A stretch of 64,000 nt of DNA from Corynebacterium sp. Marseille-P3884 (lineage in GTDB: Bacteria > Actinomycetota > Actinomycetes > Mycobacteriales > Mycobacteriaceae), in the NCBI RefSeq assembly GCF_017942225.1, contig NZ_JAGKSD010000007.1, positions 1 through 64,000 on the forward strand, read 5' to 3'. A program made the translations under genes and the position numbers. The notes below the pieces were generated by a model, which searched no databases, was not told the DNA's origin, and was given only the letters and a program-made list of their open reading frames with translations. Shown piece after piece: positions 27,866 to 35,597 of the stretch (position 1 is the first letter of the stretch; each line of letters starts with the position of its first letter).

Positions 27866-29785
27866 ATGACTCTCATCGGCGACCGTTACCAGCTCGGTAA
27901 CTCCATCGGCACCGGCGGCATGTCCGACGTCTACGTGGCCACGGACACCCTTCTGGGCCGTGAAGTAGCGATCAAAATGCTCAAGATCGACATGGCCCGC
28001 GACGAGAATTTCCGCCAGCGCTTCCGCAAGGAGGCCCAGAATTCTGCGCGCCTGAACCACCCGAATATCGTCGCGGTCTACGACACGGGCGAGACGGTCG
28101 TGGAGGGCATTTCCATCCCGTACATCGTGATGGAGCACATCAAGGGCCGTGATTTGCGCGCGATCGTGCGCGAGGACGGACCGTTGCGCCCGGAGGAAGC
28201 CGCGGCGATGCTGTTCCCGGTGACGCTGGCGTTGCAGGCCAGCCACGATTCCGGGATCATTCACCGCGACGTGAAGCCGGCGAACATCATGGTCACCAGC
28301 ACCGGCGAGGTGAAGGTGATGGATTTCGGTATCGCGCGTGCGCTGGATGATTCGACGGCGGCGATGACACAGACGTCCGCGGTGATCGGCACGGCGCAAT
28401 ACCTCTCGCCGGAGCAGGCCCGCGGCAAGAACGCCGACGCCCGCAGTGACCTCTACGCGCTGGGCTGCGTGATGTACGAGGCGGTCACGGGCACCCCGCC
28501 GTTCGAGGGCGAGACGCCTTTCGCGGTGGCGTACCAGCATGTCCAGGAGGATCCGGAGCCGCCGAGCGCGCGGATCGAGGACTTGACGGAGTCTGAGGCC
28601 GTCAATGTCGACGCGGTGATTCTCACGGCGATGGCGAAGCACCCGGCGGACCGCTACCAGTCGGCTCTGGAGATGGCGGATGACTTGGAGCGTCTCGAGC
28701 GCGGCGCGGTCACGGAGGCCGGACGCAATCATCTGGCGGAGGCGGAGCTCGAGGACGAGCCGGAGCCTGTCGCCGAGCAGAGCCGTTATGAGCAGCACCG
28801 GCGCGAGACGCAGAAGACGGGCAACACGGGCATGAAGATTCTCGCCATTTTGATGGCGGCAGTCATGTTGCTCGGCGGCGGCGCGTTCGCGTTCAACAAG
28901 GTGCGCAACGACCGCGCTCAGGAGGCGGCCAAGGACATGGTCTTCGTGCCGAAGGTCGTGGGCAAGAAGCGCGAGGAGGCTGTCCAGGAGCTGGAGAAGC
29001 TGGGGCTGCAGGTCACGGTGAATGAGTCGCCGCATCCGGAGGTCCCGCGCGGCGAGGTGCTCAGCACGAACCCGACGGAGGGTTCGCAGCTGCAGAAGGG
29101 CACGCCGATCACGGTGACCGTTTCGTCGGGCCGCGAGATCACGGACGTGCCGGATCTCACGGACATGAGCCCGCAGGACGCGGCGGCCGAGCTCGAAAAA
29201 GCAGGGCTCAAGCTTGACGACGACATCAAGCGCGAGCACTCCGACACCGTCCCCGAGGGCGTGATCATGTCGCAGCAGCCGGCTGCCGGATCCCAGTTGT
29301 CGAAGGGGTCGAAGGTGAGCGTGACCGTCTCCGACGGCCGCGAAAAGGTCAAGGTGCCGTCCCTGGAGGGCATGAACCTCGCTCAGGCGGAGTCTGTCCT
29401 GTCGTCTCTGGGCCTGGAGTCCACGACTGTCGAGGTGGATTCCCTGAAGCCGAAGGACGAGGTCCTCGCTGTCGCCGGTAAGGGCGAAGAGGTGGACCGC
29501 GGCACCACGATTGAGCTGCGTACCTCCAACGGAATGCTGTTCAAGATGCCGAAGCTCGTGCGCCAGTCCCCGGAACAGGCTGAAGCGACCCTGCGCAAGG
29601 AGGGCTGGACCGGAAATCTGAAAACGGAGCATTCGGTGGACACCCCGGATATCAACGACCACGGTCTCATCGCGGGCCAACGACCCGCCGAAGGCGCCGA
29701 GGTCCGCAAGGACGCGGACATCACCGTCGATATCTGGAAGAACGCGCTGCGCGACGGCGTGGAGAGCATTCTCCCCAACCCCTAG
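27866..29785 (+). CDS. pknB: Ser/Thr protein kinase PknB with four PASTA domains
   Basis: The 639-residue protein has an N-terminal kinase domain (about 5-270; GTGGMSDVY, VAIKML, HRDVKPAN, DFG). A helix follows at about 325-347. Four extracytoplasmic PASTA repeats of about 65-70 residues fill the rest (about 350-639). PASTA domains sense muropeptides or lipid II. It is the last kinase of the operon. An imperfect 8-bp hairpin (29799-29836) lies between it and crgA. Confidence 0.96.
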   Translation: MTLIGDRYQLGNSIGTGGMSDVYVATDTLLGREVAIKMLKIDMARDENFRQRFRKEAQNSARLNHPNIVAVYDTGETVVEGISIPYIVMEHIKGRDLRAIVREDGPLRPEEAAAMLFPVTLALQASHDSGIIHRDVKPANIMVTSTGEVKVMDFGIARALDDSTAAMTQTSAVIGTAQYLSPEQARGKNADARSDLYALGCVMYEAVTGTPPFEGETPFAVAYQHVQEDPEPPSARIEDLTESEAVNVDAVILTAMAKHPADRYQSALEMADDLERLERGAVTEAGRNHLAEAELEDEPEPVAEQSRYEQHRRETQKTGNTGMKILAILMAAVMLLGGGAFAFNKVRNDRAQEAAKDMVFVPKVVGKKREEAVQELEKLGLQVTVNESPHPEVPRGEVLSTNPTEGSQLQKGTPITVTVSSGREITDVPDLTDMSPQDAAAELEKAGLKLDDDIKREHSDTVPEGVIMSQQPAAGSQLSKGSKVSVTVSDGREKVKVPSLEGMNLAQAESVLSSLGLESTTVEVDSLKPKDEVLAVAGKGEEVDRGTTIELRTSNGMLFKMPKLVRQSPEQAEATLRKEGWTGNLKTEHSVDTPDINDHGLIAGQRPAEGAEVRKDADITVDIWKNALRDGVESILPNP

Positions 29786-29798
29786 CGCCGACCGCCAC

Positions 29799-29836
29799 CC
29801 AGCAGGTTCCATCTAGGTCCAGTGCGAGCCTGCTGG
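29799..29836 (+). terminator. Hairpin between pknB and crgA
   Basis: Arms CCAGCAGG and CCTGCTGG enclose a 22-base loop. There is no T-run, so it could be a weak terminator, an attenuator or an mRNA-processing element. Confidence 0.35.
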
Positions 29837-29930
29837 TAAAGTCACCGCACAGAAGAAACCCGTAGATATACCTCTCCACCCTGCGCCGCCCCACTGGGGG
29901 TCTCCACTTCGCGCGCGGAGGAGCACACGA

Positions 29931-29954
29931 TGAAGGACGTGCATCATGCCTAAG
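29931..29954 (+). CDS. Possible seven-residue leader peptide overlapping the crgA start
   Basis: An ATG at 29931 behind a strong GGAGGA site encodes Met-Lys-Asp-Val-His-His-Ala. It ends in a TAA that lies inside the first codons of crgA, so its translation could couple to or compete with crgA initiation. There is no evidence that it is translated. Confidence 0.25.
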
Positions 29955-30224
29955 GCAAAGGTCACTAAGGACACAGTCAGCACCCCGTCGACCACTACTT
30001 CCACCGGTGTCAACCGCACCCCGGTGAAGATCAATACCGGCGGCACCCCGATTTGGTACAAGATCCTGATGTTCGGCTTCATGATCATCGGCCTGCTGTG
30101 GCTCGTGGTCAACTACCTCGCCGGCAACCAGATCCCGTTCATGAACGAGCTCGGCCCGTGGAACTATGCCATCGGCTTCGGCGGCTTGGTCATCGGCCTG
30201 CTGATGACCATGGGTTGGCGTTAA
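29946..30224 (+). CDS. crgA: Cell division protein CrgA
   Basis: The 92-residue protein has a polar N-terminus and two membrane helices (about 36-58 and 72-90) joined by a short external loop with NEL-GPWNYAIGFGG, typical of CrgA. In mycobacteria CrgA recruits FtsZ, FtsQ, FtsI and CwsA to the septum. The AAGGA site at 29933 is suitably placed for the ATG at 29946. Confidence 0.93.
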   Translation: MPKAKVTKDTVSTPSTTTSTGVNRTPVKINTGGTPIWYKILMFGFMIIGLLWLVVNYLAGNQIPFMNELGPWNYAIGFGGLVIGLLMTMGWR

Positions 30225-30246
30225 ACCACCCACCCCACCCCACCTC

Positions 30247-30285
30247 ACCGGCGCGCACCGCAATTGACGCGGGCGCCGGTTTTTT
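30247..30285 (+). terminator. Rho-independent terminator after crgA
   Basis: Arms ACCGGCGC (30247) and GCGCCGGT (30273) are followed by five T residues. It closes the wall/kinase gene cluster. Confidence 0.8.
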
Positions 30286-30316
30286 CATGCCCGGCTGCCC
30301 TGCACTTTGTGGAACG

Positions 30317-30523
30317 TGTGGATATCGCGGCGTGTTGTTCACGGACTTATCCCCAACTATCCCCAGCCGGAAACCTACAGGAACTTTTCCACAGACCTGT
30401 GCACAAAACCGGCGAAGATTTGTGAAAACACCAGTTCAGGGAGATGAATTCCACTTATCCACAGATTGTGCAAAGTGGGACAGAAGTGACTTATGCACAG
30501 GTTCATCCACACCCTGTGGATAA
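30317..30523. other. DnaA-box cluster in a 343-base gene-free stretch
   Basis: Two perfect consensus boxes are present: TTATCCACA at 30455 and TGTGGATAA at 30515. Boxes one base away are TGTGGATAT (30317), TTATCCCCA (30347), TTTTCCACA (30385), TTATGCACA (30491) and TCATCCACA (30503). The segment is visibly more AT-rich than its surroundings. It could be an origin-like or DnaA-titrating element. It lies between the crgA terminator and a DUF6891-type gene, far from the expected position of dnaA. Confidence 0.65.
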
Positions 30524-30567
30524 CTTTTCCGCGCTAATCCCACACTTTCGCACATACACTTCGGGGC

Positions 30568-31161
30568 ATGGCTTCACACGCAATGCTGACCAGTACATTC
30601 CCACCGTCCTTCAACCTCTACGAACCTCAAGAACGTCCCAACGACATTTCCCTCATGCTCTGCCACGGCTGGAGCGTCCATGAAATCACCGCGGGGTACG
30701 AAGATGACATGGATGGCGACATCAGCGACACAGACCTTCCCGCCCTGATCGAGGAAGTCCGCGCTGAATACGCCCGCCTCATCACCGGCCCCTCCGAAGA
30801 CGCCCAGCGTATCGACGCTCTCCGTGACGCGCTCTCCCAGCGCGACCTTTCCTTCTCCTTCGACGAGGGCTGGGACAAAGGCGAGGCCGCGGAAGAAGGA
30901 GCAGACAAGGCCACTGATGCCGGCCACCGCGGTTACGCCTACTGCACGACCCAGGACGTGGACGGTCTCATTCACAGTGGCGAGCTGCACTTCGGCTTCA
31001 GCTCCATGGACAACCCGGGCTCGGATGAGGACGTGGCGATCGGCGAAGCGCTCGTCAGTGCCCTGAAAGAAGTCGGCTTCACCCCTCAGTGGAACGGCAC
31101 CGCGAACGCCCGCGTGCTCTGCAGCGGCCTCGTTTTCGAGCTTGCCCTCGAGGACGAATAG
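30568..31161 (+). CDS. DUF6891-like hypothetical protein
   Basis: The 197-residue acidic cytoplasmic protein has no signal or membrane segment. The C-terminal half (GYAYCTTQDVDGLI ... LHFGFSS ... GFTPQWNGTANARV) resembles actinobacterial DUF6891 proteins of unknown function. Its start lies 45 bases past the last DnaA box, so the promoter must lie within or beside the box cluster, raising the possibility that DnaA influences it. Confidence 0.6.
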   Translation: MASHAMLTSTFPPSFNLYEPQERPNDISLMLCHGWSVHEITAGYEDDMDGDISDTDLPALIEEVRAEYARLITGPSEDAQRIDALRDALSQRDLSFSFDEGWDKGEAAEEGADKATDAGHRGYAYCTTQDVDGLIHSGELHFGFSSMDNPGSDEDVAIGEALVSALKEVGFTPQWNGTANARVLCSGLVFELALEDE

Positions 31162-31244
31162 ATGGGTTTCGGCTGTGTCTCAGCCGTATCCCAACCGTGT
31201 CTCGGCACCATCGTGTGGTTCACCGCCGATGTAGCCTGAGGTAC

Positions 31245-31901
31245 ATGAACCGACGCACCATGTCCTGGATCACAACGAACACCGATCGGCGCGCGTCGTC
31301 GCGGACATCTCGCCTCAAGACCGTCCTCGTCGCTGCCGCACTGGTAGCGCCGCTCAGTCTCGCTGGTTGCGGCGGCATCTTCGGTGAGGAGGACACGAAC
31401 GAATCTGAATCTGGCTCCTCAAGCAGCGAGAGTGGGGAGACGATGGAGATCAGCTCCGGTCCGCTGACGATCGATGTGCCGAAGGACTGGGAGAAGCTCG
31501 ACACAGACGACGACGTGATCAGAGATCGGTGGGTCGTGGGTGCGATGAGCGAAGATCCAGCCGTGCAGATCCGCATGACCCGCGATACAGGGGAAGCTCC
31601 CGAGGCGGACGCGACCAACCAGATTGCGCTCTACGGAAATCTCTTCGCCCAAGACAATGAGATTCAGCCGCGGGGTGTGGAAGACGTCGAGGTGGAGGGC
31701 GCGGACGACGCCCAGATCGCCTATTTTGAGTTCATCGACGACGACGGCGACCCGTGGGATGGACTATTCCTCTCGGCTGCGAACCGGGAGACAGGCAATG
31801 TGTCGACGCTGGAGATGATGAGCTTGCGCGACTCGGGGCTCTCCCAGGACGAGGCACTGGAGATCGTCGACACAGCTCGCTACGACAAGTCGAAAGAGTA
31901 G
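31245..31901 (+). CDS. Putative lipoprotein
   Basis: The protein is about 218 residues from the ATG at 31245; the frame extends upstream but overlaps the preceding gene. A positively charged N-terminus and hydrophobic stretch end in lipobox LAGC, followed by a Ser/Glu-rich linker and a globular domain of about 160 residues. The domain begins with a strand pattern (GPLTIDVPKDWEKL) reminiscent of PsbP/LpqN-like folds. No catalytic motif is seen. It is expected on the outer face of the membrane; its function is unknown. Confidence 0.75.
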   Translation: MNRRTMSWITTNTDRRASSRTSRLKTVLVAAALVAPLSLAGCGGIFGEEDTNESESGSSSSESGETMEISSGPLTIDVPKDWEKLDTDDDVIRDRWVVGAMSEDPAVQIRMTRDTGEAPEADATNQIALYGNLFAQDNEIQPRGVEDVEVEGADDAQIAYFEFIDDDGDPWDGLFLSAANRETGNVSTLEMMSLRDSGLSQDEALEIVDTARYDKSKE

Positions 31902-31907
31902 GCGGAG

Positions 31908-32555
31908 CTAGGACAGCACCGGCACGGCAACTGCGGCGGCTGCCACTGCGACCGCACCTGCTGCCCCACCCCACCGGACGCGCATGTCCTCCGAGGTCAG
32001 CGGTGCCGCCATCAAAGCCCCCGCGATGAGTCCGCCGAGGTGGCCCCAGAGACTCACATTCGGCGTGATCAGCGTGAAAATCAAGTTACCGCCGACCAGG
32101 ACGAGCGGGGCACGCAGGTCGGCGTGACTGCGAGCGGCGACGGCGACGAGCAGCGCCATCAGGGCGTACAGCGCGCCGGAGGCACCGGCGGTGGGCTGGT
32201 CGAAGCCGAAGATGAGCACGGCAGCGGACCCGCCTAGAACACCAGCGAGGTACGCGAGCACGAACGGCCCCGTGCCCACGGCTCGTTCCACTGCCGCACC
32301 GACCGCGACGAGCATGAGCACATTGACCGTCAGGTGGGTGATGTCCAAGTGCATGAACCCGGAGGTCACAGCACGGAGCAGACCAAAAGGCTCACCTGCG
32401 ACAAAAGGGCCCCACAGGACGGTGGAGGTGCCGGCGTGGGAGGACCAGATGACGTCGATAAGCGAATGTGCTTGGAACGCTGCAACGAGGAACGCCCCCA
32501 CGCACAGCGACGCAATGGTCGCCGTGGCGGGGGCGCCGTAAAGGACGCGCTTCAA
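31908..32555 (-). CDS. Rhomboid-family intramembrane serine protease
   Basis: The 215-residue protein has about six membrane helices. The nucleophile Ser is in GASGALYA and the partner His is in WGHLGG. It cleaves membrane proteins within the bilayer. It is immediately downstream of ppiA, with adjacent stop and start codons, an order also seen in mycobacteria. The 11-mer copy at 32453 encodes Leu-Ile-Asp-Val in the first loop. Confidence 0.88.
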   Translation of the reverse strand: MKRVLYGAPATATIASLCVGAFLVAAFQAHSLIDVIWSSHAGTSTVLWGPFVAGEPFGLLRAVTSGFMHLDITHLTVNVLMLVAVGAAVERAVGTGPFVLAYLAGVLGGSAAVLIFGFDQPTAGASGALYALMALLVAVAARSHADLRAPLVLVGGNLIFTLITPNVSLWGHLGGLIAGALMAAPLTSEDMRVRWGGAAGAVAVAAAAVAVPVLS

Positions 32556-33080
32556 TTAATCGGAAACGGTGACGGAGTTGATCACGACGTCCTCGACCGG
32601 GCGGTCCATGCGGCCGGTCGGCACGTTCGCGATCTCGTCGACGACCTTCTTGGATGCCTCGTCGGTGACCTCGCCGAAGATCGTGTGGCGGTTGTTCAGG
32701 TGCGGGGTCTGCGCGACGGTGATGAAGAACTGGGAGCCGTTCGTGCCCGGGCCGGCGTTAGCCATGGCGAGCAGGTACGGGCGGTCGAACTGGAGCTCCG
32801 GGTGGAACTCGTCGGCGAACTGGAAGCCCGGGCCGCCGGTGCCGGTGCCGGTCGGGTCGCCGCCCTGGATCATGAAGCCCGGGATGATGCGGTGGAAGAT
32901 CGCGCCGTCGTAGAACGGGCCCTCGTTGGAGCCGGAGGCGTTCTTCGTGGAGTACTCCTGGGTGCCCTTAGCCAGGCCGGTGATGACCTCGACCGTCTTC
33001 GGCGCGTGGTTGCCGAACAGGTCGACGGCGATGTCGCCGTGGTTGGTATGGAAGGTGATCGTCTGTGTCTTCTGAGTCAT
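32556..33080 (-). CDS. ppiA: Cyclophilin-type peptidyl-prolyl cis-trans isomerase
   Basis: The protein is 174 residues from the ATG at 33080. Cyclophilin signature segments are present: [22 protein letters not shown] with the catalytic Arg, [10 protein letters not shown], and the HTIFGEV loop. It lacks a signal peptide and is cytoplasmic. It assists proline isomerisation during protein folding. An open frame continues upstream to 33176, but it would overlap the metQ promoter. Confidence 0.94.
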   Translation of the reverse strand: MTQKTQTITFHTNHGDIAVDLFGNHAPKTVEVITGLAKGTQEYSTKNASGSNEGPFYDGAIFHRIIPGFMIQGGDPTGTGTGGPGFQFADEFHPELQFDRPYLLAMANAGPGTNGSQFFITVAQTPHLNNRHTIFGEVTDEASKKVVDEIANVPTGRMDRPVEDVVINSVTVSD

Positions 33081-33127
33081 GCAGTCCAGGATACGCGTCA
33101 ACTCGGGCGACCGTGCCAGCACCAAGT

Positions 33128-33143
33128 TAGACAGCTCGGTCTT
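33128..33143. promoter_or_regulatory. McbR-like operator upstream of metQ
   Basis: TAGAC-N6-GTCTT matches the corynebacterial McbR consensus TAGAC-N6-GTCTA with one mismatch. It overlaps the -35 region of the metQ promoter. In C. glutamicum McbR represses methionine and sulfur genes, including metQNI. Confidence 0.65.
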
Positions 33144-33170
33144 GTTTAGGCATACCGTACGGTTTAGTAT
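33142..33170 (+). promoter_or_regulatory. metQNI promoter
   Basis: TTGTTT (33142-33147) and TAGTAT (33165-33170) are spaced by 17 bases. A perfect palindrome ACCGTACGGT (33154-33163) sits between the two boxes and may be a second operator. Confidence 0.6.
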
Positions 33171-33215
33171 TAGCATTCAGCTACAGCACTTTTAGAAACG
33201 TGAAAGGACCACAGA

Positions 33216-34043
33216 ATGTTCAAGAAGATCGCGGCCGCCGTGGCAGCTGGCTCCCTCGTTCTTGGCCTCACCGCATGCGGCTCTAGCGAAAGCACCGATG
33301 CGGGCGACGACAAGACCATCCGCGTCGCAACCTCCCCGGGCCCGTACTCTGAGCTCTTCCAGGACGGTGTCGCCCCCATCTTGGAGGAAGAGGGCTACAC
33401 GGTCGACGTTCAGAACTTCACCGACCTCACCCAGGCCGACACGGCTCTCGCGGAAGGCTCCGCCGACCTCAACGTCGAGCAGCACACCGCGTGGATGAAC
33501 GTGTTCAACGAGGAAAAGGGAGCCAACCTCGCCTCCATTACCGAAGTTCCGACCGTCCCGGCGGGCCTGTACTCGGAGAAGCACAAGTCTCAGGACGATG
33601 TCGCTGACGGCCAGACGGTCGGCGTTCCGCTCGACGGCTCCAATAAGTCGCGCGCACTCCACGTGCTTGTCGACGCTGGCTGGATCACCCTCCGCGACGA
33701 CGCCGACGAGGCGCTGTTGGCGGAATCGGATATCGCCGAGAACCCGCATAACCTCGAGATCAAGCCGATGGACTCCGCCAACCTGTCGCGCTCCCTCCCG
33801 GACCTCGACTGGGCAGTCATCCCGGGCTCGATGAGCTACTCCGCCAAGCTCGACCCGAACCTGCAGGTCTTCCAGGAGGACCTGCGCCCTGAGCTGATCC
33901 TCGTCGCGGTCACTACCGAGGATAAGAAGGACGCTCCGTGGGCGAAGGCTGTCGCTGAGGCTTATCGTTCTGACGAGTTCAAGGAGCACTTCGACTCCCA
34001 GAACGAGAACGACTACTGGTTCCTGCCCGACTCTCTGAAGTAA
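33216..34043 (+). CDS. metQ: Methionine ABC transporter substrate-binding lipoprotein
   Basis: The 275-residue protein has a signal peptide with lipobox LTAC, followed by the NlpA/MetQ domain (IRVATSPGPYSELF, LNVEQHTAWM, VPTVPAGLYS). It captures L/D-methionine outside the membrane for MetN-MetI. A GAAAGGA ribosome site precedes the ATG. It is the first gene of metQNI, with 14 bases to metN. Confidence 0.93.
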   Translation: MFKKIAAAVAAGSLVLGLTACGSSESTDAGDDKTIRVATSPGPYSELFQDGVAPILEEEGYTVDVQNFTDLTQADTALAEGSADLNVEQHTAWMNVFNEEKGANLASITEVPTVPAGLYSEKHKSQDDVADGQTVGVPLDGSNKSRALHVLVDAGWITLRDDADEALLAESDIAENPHNLEIKPMDSANLSRSLPDLDWAVIPGSMSYSAKLDPNLQVFQEDLRPELILVAVTTEDKKDAPWAKAVAEAYRSDEFKEHFDSQNENDYWFLPDSLK

Positions 34044-34057
34044 GTGAACGGACTTCC

Positions 34058-34870
34058 ATGACTGACGCTGTCGTATTCGACCATGTCGGCAAGGTGTTCC
34101 CGACGCGGGATAGTTCCTTCGCCGCCCTCGACGACATCAGTTTCACTGTCCCCGAAGGCAGTGTCACCGGTGTCGTGGGCACCTCGGGTGCCGGCAAATC
34201 CACGCTGTTCCGGATGGTGAACGGGCTGGAGACCCCGAGCTCCGGCGCAGTCACCGTGCACGGACAGCAGCCGGCTTCCTTAAGCACGTCCGAGCTGCGT
34301 GAGCTCCGCCGGAAAGTCGCCATGGTCTTCCAGAGCGTCAACCTCCTGGAGACGAAGACGGTCGCCGAAAACGTTGCTACGCCGTTGAAGCTGACCAAGA
34401 CGCCGAAGAGCGAGATCGAACGCCGCACCGCTGAGGTGCTTGAGCTGGTCGGACTCACCGACCGCGCCCAGCACAAGCCGCGGCAGCTCTCCGGTGGCCA
34501 GCGTCAGCGCGTGGGCATCGCCCGCGCCCTCGTCACGGAGCCCACAATGCTGCTTTGCGACGAACCGACCTCCGCCCTCGACCCCATCACCACCTCCCAG
34601 ATCCTCGACCTGCTCCGCAATATCAACGAAGAACTCGGTGTGACGATTTTGATCATCACCCACCAGATCGACATGATTGCCCGCCTGGCCGACAATGTGG
34701 CGGTGCTCTCCGAGGGCCGTCTTGTGGAATCCGGCCCCGTGGCACAGGTCTTCGCGGACCCGCAGCACGAACTGACCCAGAAATTCGTGGACACCGTAAT
34801 CCCGCCCGAACTCGATCCCACCGCGCGCGAGGCTCTCTCCCGCGCACTGGTGAAGAACAGCGAGGTGTAA
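34058..34870 (+). CDS. metN: Methionine ABC transporter ATPase, lacking the NIL domain
   Basis: The 270-residue ATPase has Walker A GTSGAGKST, signature LSGGQRQR, Walker B MLLCDEPTSALDP and a switch His (ITHQ). It energises methionine import with MetI. Typical MetN proteins are about 340-360 residues, with a C-terminal NIL/ACT-like domain that binds methionine and gives trans-inhibition. Here the protein ends right after the ATPase domain, so that feedback is apparently missing. The stop is 4 bases before metI. Confidence 0.92.
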   Translation: MTDAVVFDHVGKVFPTRDSSFAALDDISFTVPEGSVTGVVGTSGAGKSTLFRMVNGLETPSSGAVTVHGQQPASLSTSELRELRRKVAMVFQSVNLLETKTVAENVATPLKLTKTPKSEIERRTAEVLELVGLTDRAQHKPRQLSGGQRQRVGIARALVTEPTMLLCDEPTSALDPITTSQILDLLRNINEELGVTILIITHQIDMIARLADNVAVLSEGRLVESGPVAQVFADPQHELTQKFVDTVIPPELDPTAREALSRALVKNSEV

Positions 34871-34874
34871 CAGC

Positions 34875-35561
34875 ATGAACCAGCTCAACACGTGGTGGCG
34901 CGACACCACCGGCTCCCGCGTCACTCCGGAGATGTACCTCGATTCCTTCGGCGAGACCCTCTACATGGTGGGCATTTCCCTGTTCCTCGGCGCATTATTG
35001 GGCATTCCGCTGGCGCTTGCCTTCGTGATCACCCGGCCGGGCGGCTTGAAACCCAACAAGGTCATCTACGGCGTTCTCAATGTGGTCGTGAACATCATCC
35101 GTTCGCTGCCGTTCATCATCCTGCTGGTGGCTATTTCGCCGTTCACCCGCGTGATCGCGGGAACCGCCATCGGCACCACCGCGGCGCTCGTCCCGCTGAC
35201 CTTGTACATTGCCCCGTTCATCGCCCGCCTCATCGAGCAGTCCCTGCTGGAGGTCAACCCCGGCATCACCGAGACTGCTGATTCCATGGGCGCCAGCCTC
35301 TTCCAGACCGTCAGGTATTTCCTCCTGCCGGAGGCGAAATCGTCCATCATTCTCGCCGTCACCACGGCAACGATCGGCCTGATCTCCGCCACGGCGATGG
35401 CCGGCACGATCGGCGGCGGTGGCGTCGGCGACCTTGCTATCTCGTACGGCTACCAGCAGTTCGACTCGATCGCGATGCTCACGACGGTGGTGCTCCTGAT
35501 CATCATCGTTCAGGCCATCCAGTCCGTGGGCAACACGCTCGCCCGTCGCGCACGGGCATAA
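34875..35561 (+). CDS. metI: Methionine ABC transporter permease
   Basis: The 228-residue protein has five to six helices and the MetI-type inner-membrane signature with the coupling-helix EAA-like loop (ITETADSMGASLFQTVRYFLLPEA). It forms the methionine channel. It is the last gene of metQNI and converges with the PucR regulator. Confidence 0.93.
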   Translation: MNQLNTWWRDTTGSRVTPEMYLDSFGETLYMVGISLFLGALLGIPLALAFVITRPGGLKPNKVIYGVLNVVVNIIRSLPFIILLVAISPFTRVIAGTAIGTTAALVPLTLYIAPFIARLIEQSLLEVNPGITETADSMGASLFQTVRYFLLPEAKSSIILAVTTATIGLISATAMAGTIGGGGVGDLAISYGYQQFDSIAMLTTVVLLIIIVQAIQSVGNTLARRARA

Positions 35562-35569
35562 CGAGACTA

Positions 35570-35597
35570 AGGGGTCCTGGACCTAGATCCGGCCCCT
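35570..35597. terminator. Hairpin between metI and the PucR gene
   Basis: AGGGG-T-CC can pair with GGCCCCT with one bulge in the 35-base gap between convergent genes. There is no T-run. Confidence 0.35.

Noticed and set aside
27437-29812. A 791-codon minus-strand frame.
   Set aside because: It is antisense to pknB and has an arginine-rich shadow composition.
31089-31244. Upstream extension of the lipoprotein frame.
   Set aside because: It overlaps the preceding gene and places the signal peptide about 70 residues inside; the ATG at 31245 is better.
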